The position numbers were made by a program, and so were the translations under genes. A DNA stretch of 64,000 nucleotides from Alkalinema sp. FACHB-956 (GTDB taxonomy: Bacteria > Cyanobacteriota > Cyanobacteriia > Leptolyngbyales > Leptolyngbyaceae): positions 124,001 through 188,000 of the forward strand of contig NZ_JACJRC010000002.1 in assembly GCF_014697025.1 (NCBI RefSeq), in the 5' to 3' direction. Every line of letters begins with the position of its first letter. Position 1 is the stretch's first letter. The notes under the pieces were generated by a model, which was not told the origin of the DNA, did not search any database, and worked only from the letters and a program-made list of their open reading frames with translations. Positions 54,426-63,638 of this stretch are shown here, one piece after another.

Positions 54426-54843
54426 CCGTTTCCTTTTGAGATTCTAGCCATTGTTGATAAGCCGTTTCGTCGCCGCCGAAGGACGCCAAGGAAACCTGGC
54501 GTTCTGGCATCGGCTTGAGCGGGGCATTAATGGGGTTGTATTTGCAGTAGCAGATCACAACCATGTCGTAATCCCCCAGGGGAAGATCAGGGGTATAGGT
54601 TTCCACGCGCGTGACTTCCCAATCTCCTTTCCGATAATGGGTGCTATGACCATGTTCTTTGGGGTCGTGGAGCTGATCGACACGGATAAATTCAGTGGGT
54701 CGATAGCCCGGTTCTGGAATGGGTTTATCTGAGCAATCGTAGTGTTCTGCGAGAATGTCGGTAAGTGCTTGAGTATGCTGTAGTTTACGCTCCTTCCAAT
54801 TAGGTGAGCGCCGTTCTGCTCGAAAGACAATGTATTTACGCAT
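54415..54843 (-). CDS. Hypothetical protein, second of a coupled pair
   Basis: 142 residues from ATG 54843, which overlaps the stop of the upstream gene (ATGCGTAA), so translation is coupled; the frame stays open far upstream, but that part is the reverse reading of the first gene. Sequence KYIVFRAERRSPNWKERKLQ, then EPGYRPTEFIRVDQLHDPKE, RKGDWEVTRVETYTPDLPLG and YDMVVICYCKYNPI suggests an alpha/beta cytosolic protein. No family recognised. Confidence 0.65.
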   Translation of the reverse strand: MRKYIVFRAERRSPNWKERKLQHTQALTDILAEHYDCSDKPIPEPGYRPTEFIRVDQLHDPKEHGHSTHYRKGDWEVTRVETYTPDLPLGDYDMVVICYCKYNPINAPLKPMPERQVSLASFGGDETAYQQWLESQKETADV

Positions 54844-55054
54844 CGTCGCCATCCTCGTTGTCGGTGTCGTAGTAAGACTTTGGAAATTCGGTTTTGCCTG
54901 CAAACACACAATCAGCCTCAAGAACGGAATCACTGGTTTCTTCAACACCAACCAGTTCCCATCCATACCTTTCCGCCATTTCCTCACAGTCTGCTTTTTC
55001 AGCCGCTGCGTGCCTTGAAACGTTTTCGTCTTCGTCGTATCTGGGTTTTGGCAT
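54836..55054 (-). CDS. Hypothetical small acidic protein, first of a coupled pair
   Basis: 72 residues, very acidic at its end (YYDTDNEDGDDA), with MAERYGWELVGVEETSDSVL and CVFAGKTEFPKSYY. The ATG at 55054 has ggagca-like sequence upstream (aggagcaatt). The first half (KPRYDEDENVSRHAAAEKAD) is charged. Its coupling to the next gene suggests that the two act together. No family recognised. Confidence 0.6.
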   Translation of the reverse strand: MPKPRYDEDENVSRHAAAEKADCEEMAERYGWELVGVEETSDSVLEADCVFAGKTEFPKSYYDTDNEDGDDA

Positions 55055-55155
55055 GTTAATTGCTCCTGTGTTGGATACGCAACATGTGGGAGAACTACTC
55101 TCAGTTGAACGTATCCACCCTCATCGGGACGCATTCCCTATCTAGATTATGGAGT

Positions 55156-55818
55156 TTACCCTTGGGTTTTGACCCACGATCGCAGCAGGGTGAGCGCTCT
55201 TGCCAGCCCTAGGGTTTCGCTTTCGGCGAGGAACTCACTGATTCTTGCCGTGCTTAGGAATTCATAGGCAGGACTGGTTTCCACAGGCCCATATCCATCA
55301 CGATCGAGGGCCCAAATTTTCAAATTCCCCTTCAAGACCTCATCGCCCACGGTGGTGACATACTGCCAGACTTCCGGGACTCCCATGGCTTCGTACAGGG
55401 CCAATCGCTTGGGACTATCCGGCTCCTGCAAGGCGATCTCGATCGCGATATCCGGTGGAGGCACTTGGGTCACATCAAGTTTGCCGGATGGGGGGAGCGA
55501 GGGTGCATTGTCTAGGTAATAACAAGCCATGGGTTGTACAGCCAGCCCGATCTCCGGTTGCAGCAGCAGGACATTGCCGGGACTGACCAGAGAATCACCC
55601 ATCTCATCGGCAACCACCAGCAACAAAGATTCCAGGAGGCGATTGCAGCGATCGTGCTCCTCTAAAGGCGTCATCATTTCCAGACGCCCGCGATCGTAGG
55701 TCAAATGGGCTTCCCGATCGCTGCCCAGTTCTGCCAGTAATTCTTCTAACTTCGCCCAGGAAATATTTTTCAGCAGAACACGCTTTTCTGTAGCGACAGG
55801 CTTTTTGCGAAATAGCAT
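55156..55818 (-). CDS. Uma2 family (DUF820, PD-(D/E)XK-like) protein
   Basis: 220 residues. The Uma2/DUF820 pattern is complete: LTYDRGRLEMMTPLEEHDRC, then GKLDVTQVPPPDIAIEIAL with the Asp and Glu of the nuclease-like core, SPKRLALYEAMGVPEVWQYV with the Lys, and a C-terminal helix. These proteins are extremely numerous in cyanobacteria and are classed as putative endonucleases, often linked to mobile DNA. Role in the cell is unknown. Confidence 0.85.
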   Translation of the reverse strand: MLFRKKPVATEKRVLLKNISWAKLEELLAELGSDREAHLTYDRGRLEMMTPLEEHDRCNRLLESLLLVVADEMGDSLVSPGNVLLLQPEIGLAVQPMACYYLDNAPSLPPSGKLDVTQVPPPDIAIEIALQEPDSPKRLALYEAMGVPEVWQYVTTVGDEVLKGNLKIWALDRDGYGPVETSPAYEFLSTARISEFLAESETLGLARALTLLRSWVKTQG

Positions 55819-55946
55819 AGGGCAACTAACCTCGTAGGCAACTAACCTTAGCAGCGATCGTGTTCTAGCCTACCGTACTGTGCGATCGCTCCCATGCGGC
55901 CACGATTGGATTTCATCGCCACCCTCCATCAGCCGCTGATTAAACC

Positions 55947-55988
55947 AACTCGCAACTCGCAACTCGCAACTCGCAACTCGCAACTCGC
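55947..55988. repeat. Heptanucleotide repeat, six copies
   Basis: aactcgc repeated six times without error. It is of the short tandemly repeated repetitive (STRR) type known from cyanobacterial genomes. Confidence 0.95.
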
Positions 55989-56120
55989 AGTAAATAAACG
56001 CAATCAACGCATAAAAATCAACGTATAAAAATCAACGCAATAGAAAAGGATTGAGTGACCTCGCAGTTGTTCGATCGTGACCCTTCACGCCGAACACTGA
56101 CCCGAAACCCAATCCTATTA

Positions 56121-56160
56121 ACAATCAGCCAAACCTATTGACAATCAGCCAAACCTATTG
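56121..56160. repeat. Perfect 20-bp tandem duplication
   Basis: acaatcagccaaacctattg occurs twice in direct succession. Confidence 0.95.
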
Positions 56161-56377
56161 CAGCGGAGTCGTTACGAAGCGTTGGGAGTCGTAATAATAC
56201 ATGGCTCTGATTGCCTGTGCATTCTACAACCTGCGCGTTTTGCAACCTGTGCATCCTACAACGTGTGGCTCTTCCTCTAAGATACCCAAGCCATTGATGG
56301 ATATGCACAATTGTCGATCCGCTGCGCTCAAACTTTACAAATCTTTAGTTCTTTATCCTAGAGAATCCCTCACTAGC

Positions 56378-56575
56378 CTAGGCCAGCAGACCCAAACGCT
56401 TGCCGTTGTCGCGGGCTAGACGGATGAGGTTTTGCCGCTGGGTGCGATCGATGCCCAGAGTGTTGCAAACGTTGGTAATCACTTTGGAATGTTGCGCGAT
56501 CGCCTTACCCCGTAACGCCACGAAGCGCTCGCTACCCAAGAAGTTACGAACCAAAACCACGATCGGTGCAAACAT
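56378..56575 (-). CDS. pgr5: PGR5-like protein of cyclic electron flow
   Basis: 65 residues from ATG 56575, preceded on its strand by gaggag seven bases away; the open frame extends five codons more. The sequence MFAPIVVLVRNFLGSERFVA, LRGKAIAQHSKVITNVCNTL and RTQRQNLIRLARDNGKRLGL follows cyanobacterial PGR5 (Ssr2016 type) and the core of plant PGR5. In plants it is required for antimycin-sensitive cyclic electron flow around photosystem I; the cyanobacterial role is debated. It stands alone; PGRL1-like partners are not nearby. Confidence 0.85.
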   Translation of the reverse strand: MFAPIVVLVRNFLGSERFVALRGKAIAQHSKVITNVCNTLGIDRTQRQNLIRLARDNGKRLGLLA

Positions 56576-56590
56576 ACCAAGTCTCCTCAA

Positions 56591-57031
56591 GTCAAGTCTA
56601 TTAACCGTTCAACTGTCCCCAAGTCCAAGGATTTGCCTCACCAACTCCGTCTCAAACCTTTTTTGGAGGCTTGCCTCGAGACTTGTTAACTTATGTAAAC
56701 TAATGTAAACAATTTGTTACAAAGCGTCAAGGGTTATCTCGAAAATTTTTAGATGAACCTGTTGACCTCCACAAAATCTGTTGTGGGTGGGAGCAAGCGG
56801 TTGTGGGCATAGGCTCCGTTACAGGAATGCCGTAAAGGTACGGTTGGGAAAGTGCACCTTCTATGCTGTGAACCCCAAACAGATGTGTCACGATCGAAGA
56901 GCCTTTGCGTTATTCCTTTCAGAATCCCGGCTCCGTTGACCTACAACATTGTTTTGAAGCATTGACTGGGGTTGGGGCTGTTGATCTGGAAGGCGGGTGA
57001 GTTCCTGTTGATCTGAGTTCCTGTTGACTTA
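56591..57031. other. Intergenic region without a supported gene
   Basis: About 440 bases between the divergent pgr5 and DUF2459 genes. I see no gene and no strong hairpin. A direct repeat with gagttcctgttga occurs twice at about 57000-57027, just before the DUF2459 start. Promoters for both genes are expected here. Confidence 0.6.
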
Positions 57032-57799
57032 ATGAAGCGATTACATCGAGTGGGGTTACACACCTCCATGGATTTGCCGACGATTCGTCTCCATCGGCTA
57101 GAACGAAACCGACTGACCCTCCACCGACTCATTAAGTGGGTGGGAATTGCCAGTGGGACGATCGTCGCTCTGAGTTCCCTGGCTGCCGTTCTTCCCCGTC
57201 GTTGGGGCTACCAACCGTTACGTTGTGAAGCCAGTCCCTATCGGGTCTACGTGGCGGGAGAAGCGTTACATGTCAATCTGATCCTGCCCGTCCAAAATGA
57301 AGCGTTTGATTGGCGCGGGTTCCTAGACTTAAAAACGATCGGTTCCGAGACCCGTGGCAATTATCAATATTTAAAATTCGGCTGGGGCGATCGGGACTTC
57401 TATAGGAATACGCCCAGCTTGCAGCAACTGAAAGTGAGTCGAACGCTGCGATCGCTGTTTTGGCCGGGAAATCCCACCACGATGCATGTGCAGGGCTACG
57501 ACCAACTCCCCAACGACGCTGGGGTTGATCTACGTTGCATTGGCGTCAGTCGAGCCGATTACTTAAATCTCGTGGCCTACCTCAAAGGCTCCTTTCAGCT
57601 CAACCAAGGGAAACCCATCCGGATCCAAAATGCCTTTTCTCCCACCAGTGGCTTTTATGAAGGGACGGGGCATTATTCCCTGGCGAGAACCTGTAATACC
57701 TGGGCAGCCCAAGCTTTAGATGCTGCCCAAATCAACGCGCCTTGGTGGTCAGCCATTGCCCAACCGATTATGTACCAACTGCCCAAGCCCTCGCCCTAG
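57032..57799 (+). CDS. DUF2459 family protein (TIGR02117)
   Basis: 255 residues. An N-terminal membrane segment (VGIASGTIVALSSLAAVLP) is followed by the DUF2459 domain: VYVAGEALHVNLILPVQNEA, then YLKFGWGDRDFYRNTP, LNLVAYLKGSF and GFYEGTGHYSLARTCNTWAA with the conserved His/Cys/Asn. The core H-N/D and C-N-T-W resemble an NlpC/P60-like cysteine fold, so an enzymatic role outside the cytoplasm is possible. ATG 57068 (MDLPTIR) is an alternative start. Confidence 0.8.
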   Translation: MKRLHRVGLHTSMDLPTIRLHRLERNRLTLHRLIKWVGIASGTIVALSSLAAVLPRRWGYQPLRCEASPYRVYVAGEALHVNLILPVQNEAFDWRGFLDLKTIGSETRGNYQYLKFGWGDRDFYRNTPSLQQLKVSRTLRSLFWPGNPTTMHVQGYDQLPNDAGVDLRCIGVSRADYLNLVAYLKGSFQLNQGKPIRIQNAFSPTSGFYEGTGHYSLARTCNTWAAQALDAAQINAPWWSAIAQPIMYQLPKPSP

Positions 57800-57884
57800 G
57801 CTGAATTGAGGATGATCTGCCTGAGGAATTGACTACTAAGAAATATAAGAAATAACAGTTAATAGATAACAGCCCCTATTCACC

Positions 57885-57920
57885 CACCTACCCGCCTACC
57901 CATCTACCCGCCTACCCACT
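57885..57920. repeat. Degenerate cctaccc repeat
   Basis: A run of cctaccc/tctaccc units with cg or ca between them. The interval 57800-58085 contains nothing else apart from pyrimidine-rich sequence upstream of accC. Confidence 0.75.
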
Positions 57921-58085
57921 GGGGATTTCATTTGTACGCAATTCCCTTACTTGACCCGAGAATTCCCCCCTCTCAAAAAGTTTCTCTTTAAGTTTCTCCT
58001 TCCCCCTGTCCCCCAAAAGCCCTATCCTACTGATTAGCCTTTTTTTAGGTACATCCGTCAGACCGGGAAGGACGCTAGTTAGAAC

Positions 58086-59438
58086 ATGCAGTTTTCCAAA
58101 ATTTTGATTGCTAATCGGGGTGAAATCGCGTTGCGGATTATTCGCACCTGCGAAGAGATGGGGATTGCCACTGTGGCTGTCCATTCCACGATCGATCGTA
58201 ATTCGCTGCATGTCCAATTGGCTGATGAAGCCGTTTGTATTGGCGAGCCCCCAAGCAATAAAAGCTATCTCAACATTCCCAACATCATTGCAGCCGCGCT
58301 CACTCGGAATGCCACCGCCATTCATCCCGGCTATGGCTTTTTGGCAGAAAATGCCCGCTTCGCAGAGATTTGCGCCGATCACAAGATTGTGTTCATTGGC
58401 CCGTCGCCGGATTCGATTCGATCGATGGGCGACAAGTCCACTGCCAAGAAAACCATGCAGCGGGTAGGGGTGCCGACGGTTCCCGGTAGTAAAGGCTTGG
58501 TGGAAACGGAAGAAGAAGCCCGCACCATTGCCCGGTCGATCGGCTATCCCGTGATTATTAAAGCCACAGCAGGCGGCGGCGGACGGGGAATGCGCCTCGT
58601 GCATGGGGAGGAGGAACTGTCAAAATCCTTCCTCGCGGCCCAGGGGGAAGCTGAAGCGGCCTTTGGCAACTCCGGGGTGTACATTGAGAAATTTGTGCAA
58701 AATCCCCGCCACATCGAGTTCCAAATTCTGGCGGACAGTCACGGCAATGTGATCCACCTAGGTGAACGGGAATGCTCCATCCAACGGCGGCACCAAAAGC
58801 TCTTGGAAGAATCGCCCAGTTGCGCCCTGACGCCGGAACTGCGGGAAAAAATGGGAACGGCTGCTGTGCTGGCGGCCAAGGCCATCAACTATGTTGGGGC
58901 GGGAACCGTGGAATTTCTGCTGGATCAGTCCGGGGAGTTCTACTTCATGGAAATGAATACCCGGATTCAAGTGGAGCATCCTGTGACGGAAATGGTGACA
59001 GGGGTGGATCTGATTGCTGAGCAGATCCGCATTGCCCAGGGTGAGAAGCTGCATCTGACCCAGGAGCAGATCCAGCTTAAGGGCCACGCGATCGAATGTC
59101 GGGTCAATGCAGAGGATCCAGAACACAACTTCCGGCCCAGCCCTGGACGAATTAGCGGCTATTTGCCCCCCAGTGGCCCCGGTGTCCGCATGGATTCCCA
59201 CGTCTACACCGACTACGAAATTCCGCCCTACTATGATTCCCTGATTGGCAAACTGATTGTTTGGGCTGAGGATCGCCCTTCGGCGATTCGGCGCATGAAG
59301 CGCGCTTTGCGGGAATGTGCCGTGACGGGCCTACCTACCACGATCGCCTTTCACCAAAAAATCCTAGAAACCCCTGAATTCCAACAGGGCGATATTTACA
59401 CCAACTTTGTGGATAAGGTGATGTTTCAGCGGGGCTAG
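58086..59438 (+). CDS. accC: Acetyl-CoA carboxylase biotin carboxylase subunit
   Basis: 450 residues, full length for AccC. ATP-grasp features are complete: [20 protein letters not shown] at the start, [19 protein letters not shown] glycine-rich loop, [38 protein letters not shown] and [18 protein letters not shown] with the metal-binding Glu and catalytic Arg. It carboxylates biotin on AccB as the first step of fatty-acid synthesis. accB is not adjacent, as in several cyanobacteria. Confidence 0.95.
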   Translation: MQFSKILIANRGEIALRIIRTCEEMGIATVAVHSTIDRNSLHVQLADEAVCIGEPPSNKSYLNIPNIIAAALTRNATAIHPGYGFLAENARFAEICADHKIVFIGPSPDSIRSMGDKSTAKKTMQRVGVPTVPGSKGLVETEEEARTIARSIGYPVIIKATAGGGGRGMRLVHGEEELSKSFLAAQGEAEAAFGNSGVYIEKFVQNPRHIEFQILADSHGNVIHLGERECSIQRRHQKLLEESPSCALTPELREKMGTAAVLAAKAINYVGAGTVEFLLDQSGEFYFMEMNTRIQVEHPVTEMVTGVDLIAEQIRIAQGEKLHLTQEQIQLKGHAIECRVNAEDPEHNFRPSPGRISGYLPPSGPGVRMDSHVYTDYEIPPYYDSLIGKLIVWAEDRPSAIRRMKRALRECAVTGLPTTIAFHQKILETPEFQQGDIYTNFVDKVMFQRG

Positions 59439-59473
59439 ACTGGATCGCAGCAAAATCATAGGGCTGGCAGGCA

Positions 59474-61153
59474 ATGCTTCTTTCAGTGAACCCTCTCCTT
59501 GCAGTGCACAAGCTGAAAAGTCACCTTCAGGCTGTTTGGCAGAGTCCCGATCGGCTGGGAGCCCGACGAATGCTGGGGCTCAGTTGCATTTTCTTTAGCC
59601 TGTTGCTCTTTTTTTCCCTGCATCGCTATTTCACGTTCTACAGTTCCTATGACCACGGCCTGTTTAACCAACTGTTTTGGAATAACCTGCACGGCCACTG
59701 GTTCCAAAGTTCCCTAACGTCCGGGAATTCCGTGGAATCTTTGCAGGATGGTGTGATTCCACGGGTCAATTTTCTGCACCTGGGCCAGCATTTTGTGGTG
59801 GATTTTCTCCTCTGGCTGCCCTTGTACGCGATCGCGCCCCATCCCATTACCCTAACTGTCTTGCAAGTGGGATTAATGACGATCGGGGGATGGTTGCTCT
59901 ACAGCTTGGCGCGGTGCTATCTGTCGCCGGAGCGATCGCTGTGGATTACAGGAAGCTATTACGCGGCCAATGCGGTGATCGCACCGACCTTAGCCAACTT
60001 TTATGAACATTGCCAAATTCCGCTGTTTGCCTTTGGGATGCTGCTGGCCTTTGAAAAGCGGCGCTGGCTGTGGTTTGCAGCGGCGATCGTAGCCCTGCTA
60101 GGCATCCGAGAAGAAGTGGGGGGCATGATTCTCTGCGGGTTTGGGCTGTATTTACTCTCCAGCCGTCGATCGCCCAAGCTAGGGGTCGCCCTCTGTGCGA
60201 TCGCCTTTAGTTACGTGGCCCTCGTCACCAATTGGATTCTGCCGCAGTTTTCTACCGATAATTCCCGGCTCTATCTAGCAACGCGCTTTCGTCAGTTTGT
60301 CCAGTCTGACAATCCCAGCACTCTGGAAGTCTTGTGGGGAATTGTCACCCATCCGATTCAGTTCCTCAGCAGTGTGTTTTGGCCGATCGATCGACGCATT
60401 GCCTACCTATTGCGCCATTGGCTATCGTTGGGCATGATTTCCGCGCTATCGCCAGCGACCTGGGTGTTGACCAGTGTGCCGCTGTTGTCGTTGTTCCTGC
60501 AATCGGGCATTTCCGCCCTCTCCATCAGCCTGCGCTACGCCTTGGTGGTGGTGCCGGGACTGTTCTATGGCGCAATTCTCTGGTGGGCAGCCCATCCGCA
60601 ACAATTTACGCCGAAATTCCGCAAGGGTTGGCTGATGGGCATTGTGCTGTCGATCGTCCTGACGATGACCTCGAATCCCAATCGGGCTTTTTCCTGGCTG
60701 ATTCCCGATTCGATTCGGCCTTGGGTCTACGTTTCCCTACCGCAACAGTGGCACCATGCCCAAGCGATTCAAGGGGTTCTCCGCCAAATTCCCGATCGGG
60801 CTAGCGTGTCTGCCACAACCTACCTGATTCCCCACCTGTCCAGTCGGCGGGCCTTACTGCGGCTACCGGCGCGATCGATCTGGGACGATCGGGGCCAACT
60901 GCTGGAAAGCGACTATCTAGTAGCTGACTTTTGGCAAATGTTGCAGTATCAACCAGCTTTTAAGGAGGATCAAACCGCCCTAGCCAGAATTCTGCCCCTG
61001 TTTGATGAAGCGATCGGGGCTCATCTCTACGGCTTGGTCACCGTGCAGGAAGGGGTCGTGCTGCTAGCCAAAGGTCAGCCCAATCAAGCAGCCGCTCTGC
61101 AACAATGGGAACAATTTCGCCAGCAGGAGCCCCTCCAGCCATTTGCCCGATAG
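59474..61153 (+). CDS. DUF2079 multi-pass membrane protein
   Basis: 559 residues with about ten membrane helices. The N-terminus carries the family pattern TFYSSYDHGLFNQLFWNNLH and FLHLGQHFVVDFLLWLPLYA, and ASVSATTYLIPHLSSRRALL lies in the C-terminal soluble part. DUF2079 proteins are related in layout to GT-C glycosyltransferases (lipid-linked sugar donors, acidic residues in the first loop), which would fit the GT2 polyprenyl-phosphate transferase encoded 146 bases downstream. That link is an inference. Confidence 0.82.
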   Translation: MLLSVNPLLAVHKLKSHLQAVWQSPDRLGARRMLGLSCIFFSLLLFFSLHRYFTFYSSYDHGLFNQLFWNNLHGHWFQSSLTSGNSVESLQDGVIPRVNFLHLGQHFVVDFLLWLPLYAIAPHPITLTVLQVGLMTIGGWLLYSLARCYLSPERSLWITGSYYAANAVIAPTLANFYEHCQIPLFAFGMLLAFEKRRWLWFAAAIVALLGIREEVGGMILCGFGLYLLSSRRSPKLGVALCAIAFSYVALVTNWILPQFSTDNSRLYLATRFRQFVQSDNPSTLEVLWGIVTHPIQFLSSVFWPIDRRIAYLLRHWLSLGMISALSPATWVLTSVPLLSLFLQSGISALSISLRYALVVVPGLFYGAILWWAAHPQQFTPKFRKGWLMGIVLSIVLTMTSNPNRAFSWLIPDSIRPWVYVSLPQQWHHAQAIQGVLRQIPDRASVSATTYLIPHLSSRRALLRLPARSIWDDRGQLLESDYLVADFWQMLQYQPAFKEDQTALARILPLFDEAIGAHLYGLVTVQEGVVLLAKGQPNQAAALQQWEQFRQQEPLQPFAR

Positions 61154-61298
61154 TGCTGGCAAGCAGAGGACTGCCAGAATGGACCCATTGGAGACGGCTG
61201 GCAGGTTGGAGTAGGCTAGTTTGAACAGGATCGGATTTGAAGATAGGGTCGAAAGTTGAGAGAGTCCTGGGTGTGAATGGAGAAGTGGGGAGCGTGCT

Positions 61299-62189
61299 AT
61301 GAAAAAAATGATCCGTCGTTTGCAATCTCGATCGCGGGCTTGGCTCGATCGCACAGCCAACACAGCCCTTCTTACACCGATCGCGCCAATGTCCGGTGGC
61401 CTCCTGACTTCGCTATCCACTGACGATTCCCCCCCCCCCCCGCCCCATCTAGCCGAAGCGGTGATTGTGCTCCCGGTCTACAACGAACAAGCCTGCATTG
61501 AACGCACCCTCAACGCGATCGATGCCTATCTGGAAAACCACCCCAACTATATTTTCCTCTTCGTTAACGATGGATCCCGCGATCGGACGCCCATGATGAT
61601 CAGCGACCATATCCGCACTGCGGGGCATCAGCAGATTCAACTCCTGTCCTACCATCCCCAGGGGGGGAAAGGTCATGCCATTCGCAGGGGAATGTGGTGC
61701 AGTCAGTCCGAGCTTCCCGGTGATTTTTTCTGTTTTCTGGATAGCGATCTGGCCTATTCCCTGGATCACCTGGATCTGTTGATTGAAAAGCTCTACGACC
61801 ACGATGTCGTGATCGGCTGCCGCAATCAGGTGGCCGTGAGTCTGCGACGGGTCAGCCCCTTGCGCAAAGTGGCAGGCAAAATTTACAACGGATTTTCTCG
61901 GGCAATCCTTGGGCTGGACTATCGCGATATGCAAGCCGGACTCAAGGGGTTTCGCCGCGAGACTGCCCAGGTTCTGTTTGACCAACAACGGTTAACAGGG
62001 TTTTCCTTTGATGTTGAGCTCATCTACCTGGCCCATAAGTGGGGCTTCTCGATCGGGGAAATTCCTGCTACAGTGTCCAAGTCTCATCAGGCCAAAGTGT
62101 CTAAGGTTAACCTGTTGCAGGACTCGCTAAAGATGCTAATCGACCTGCTGAAGATCCGTTGGAATGACCTGTTAGGACGATATTGCTAG
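61299..62189 (+). CDS. Glycosyltransferase family 2 (polyprenyl-phosphate sugar transferase type)
   Basis: 296 residues, ATG 61299 with ggggag upstream. After a 45-residue N-terminal tail ending in a run of prolines, the GT-A domain begins: AVIVLPVYNEQACIERTLNA, FLFVNDGSRDRTPMMI, GKGHAIRRGM and FCFLDSDLAYSLDHLDLL (the DxD-like motif), with FSFDVELIYLAHKWGFSIGE. These match dolichol/undecaprenyl-phosphate mannose or glucose synthases. The proline run is encoded by 13 consecutive C, which may slip. Its stop overlaps the start of the next gene. Confidence 0.87.
   Translation: MKKMIRRLQSRSRAWLDRTANTALLTPIAPMSGGLLTSLSTDDSPPPPPHLAEAVIVLPVYNEQACIERTLNAIDAYLENHPNYIFLFVNDGSRDRTPMMISDHIRTAGHQQIQLLSYHPQGGKGHAIRRGMWCSQSELPGDFFCFLDSDLAYSLDHLDLLIEKLYDHDVVIGCRNQVAVSLRRVSPLRKVAGKIYNGFSRAILGLDYRDMQAGLKGFRRETAQVLFDQQRLTGFSFDVELIYLAHKWGFSIGEIPATVSKSHQAKVSKVNLLQDSLKMLIDLLKIRWNDLLGRYC
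61429..61441. repeat. Thirteen-base poly-C tract inside the GT2 gene
   Basis: Thirteen C in a row at codons 44-48, upstream of the whole catalytic domain; the reading frame is open at this length. Any change by one or two bases would truncate the protein. Confidence 0.95.
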
Positions 62190-63622
62190 TGTCTGGGTTA
62201 AATTTCCTGTCGTTTGTGGGCCTGTTTGCCCTCTGCGGCATTGCATGGTTGGGATCGGAAAATCGCCGCCAAATTCCCTGGAAGGTGATTTTGTGGGGGC
62301 TGGGTTTGCAGCTCCTCTTAGGACTGTTGGTATTTCAGGTGGAAACCAGTCGGTTGGTGATTGAACTGGTGAGCCGCAATATTAATGCCGTTCTGGATGC
62401 AACGGAAGCCGGGGCAAGGTTTCTGTTTGGCGATTTGCTGGTACCAGATTTCACGAAGCCCACCGGGCCGATCGCAGCGGGGCGTTGGATTGCTCGCACG
62501 GTCACGCCTGCCTATGTGCCGGTTGCGGGCGATCGCCTTAGTCCGGAGAATTTAAATCTTGGCTACGTGCTGGCCTTCCGCGCCTTACCCTCAGTCATCT
62601 TTTTCTCAGCATTGATGGCCTTGCTCTACAATTTGCGCCTGATTCAACCGATCGTGGCGCTCTTTGCCAAAATTTTCCGCCGCACCATGGGCCTGAGCGG
62701 AGCCGAAGCGCTGAGCGGAGCCGCCAATATTTTTGTGGGCATTGAGTCGGCCTTGGTGGTGCGTCCGTTTTTGCTGGACATGACCCGCAGTGAACTCTGT
62801 GCCATTCTCGCCTCCTGCTACGGCAGCATTGCTTCCACCGTGTTGGCGCTGTATGCCAGTCTGTTGCGGCCTGCCTTCCCGAATATTGTGGGGCACCTGG
62901 TATCCGCCTCGTTCATGGCTATTCCCGCCTGTTTTGTCCTGGCTAAGATTCTCGTCCCAGAAACAGAGGTTCCCCGAACCCTGGGTGGCATGCCGGACAA
63001 AACCGACACCGAAGAGGAAGAAATCGAAACAATGAACCCGATGGAGGCGGTGATCACGGGTTCCCTAGACGGTGTGAAGTTAGCCGTGGCGATCGCGGCG
63101 TTACTGATTGCCATTCTGGGCTTGGTCGCGTTGGTCAATCTCTTCTTCGGGAATCTAGCAGCCCTGGCCCAAAGTCAGAATGCGGCTCTCGCCAAGGTCG
63201 GTAGCCTATTCAAAGTCATCACTGTACAAAATATTTTGGGGGCACTGTTTTTACCCTTAACCGCTCTCACAGGGGTTTCCAGCAGTTGGCCGGAACTGTG
63301 GAATGTGTCGGTTTTGGTGGGTCGCCGCTTGGTGGAAACGGAAATTCCGTCCTACTTGGAATTGGCGCGACTGTCCCAAGCTGGGGTGCTGAGCGATCGG
63401 GCCTTGGTGATCACGAGTTATATCCTCTGCGGCTTTGCCCATATTCCTTCGGTGGGAATTTTTGTGGGTGGCTTTGTCAGCCTGATTCCATCCCGCCGTA
63501 GGGATCTGAGCGAACTGGGTTGGAAGGCACTCTGGGCTGCAACCTTAGCCACGTTGATGATCGGGTGTATTGCTGGGGTGTTTTATACCAGTGGGGCAAC
63601 TCAGTCGATCGTGGGGCGTTAA
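62189..63622 (+). CDS. Concentrative nucleoside transporter (CNT/NupC family)
   Basis: 477 residues from GTG 62189, which shares its first base with the stop of the GT2 gene (TAGTG); TTG 62183 is also possible. CNT motifs are present: VLAFRALPSVIFFSALMALL, MGLSGAEALSGAANIFVGIE (substrate/sodium site), RSELCAILASCYGSIASTVL, VQNILGALFLPLTALTGV and YILCGFAHIPSVGIFVGG. The protein imports nucleosides with sodium or protons. Four 14-bp repeats follow 16 bases after its stop. Confidence 0.9.
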   Translation: MSGLNFLSFVGLFALCGIAWLGSENRRQIPWKVILWGLGLQLLLGLLVFQVETSRLVIELVSRNINAVLDATEAGARFLFGDLLVPDFTKPTGPIAAGRWIARTVTPAYVPVAGDRLSPENLNLGYVLAFRALPSVIFFSALMALLYNLRLIQPIVALFAKIFRRTMGLSGAEALSGAANIFVGIESALVVRPFLLDMTRSELCAILASCYGSIASTVLALYASLLRPAFPNIVGHLVSASFMAIPACFVLAKILVPETEVPRTLGGMPDKTDTEEEEIETMNPMEAVITGSLDGVKLAVAIAALLIAILGLVALVNLFFGNLAALAQSQNAALAKVGSLFKVITVQNILGALFLPLTALTGVSSSWPELWNVSVLVGRRLVETEIPSYLELARLSQAGVLSDRALVITSYILCGFAHIPSVGIFVGGFVSLIPSRRRDLSELGWKALWAATLATLMIGCIAGVFYTSGATQSIVGR

Positions 63623-63638
63623 GCGGATAGATCCAGGA

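Larger units (their letters stand above)
55819..56377. other. Repeat-rich intergenic region without a supported gene
   Basis: About 560 bases between the Uma2 gene start and pgr5. Contents: the heptanucleotide array at 55947, a pair of near-identical caacgcataaaaatcaac-type segments near 56000-56040, and a 20-bp duplication at 56121. A 72-aa ORF at 56201-56419 overlaps pgr5 and has an unlikely composition; it is not called. Confidence 0.6.

Noticed and set aside
54415-55134. Single 239-aa gene across this stretch
   Set aside because: The N-terminal third is the wrong-frame reading of a separate 72-aa gene whose stop overlaps an ATG start at 54843.
55947-55988. CRISPR array
   Set aside because: The repeat is a 7-bp unit in direct tandem with no spacers; no cas gene is nearby.
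56201-56419. 72-aa plus-strand ORF before pgr5
   Set aside because: Overlaps the end of pgr5 on the other strand and lacks ordered composition.
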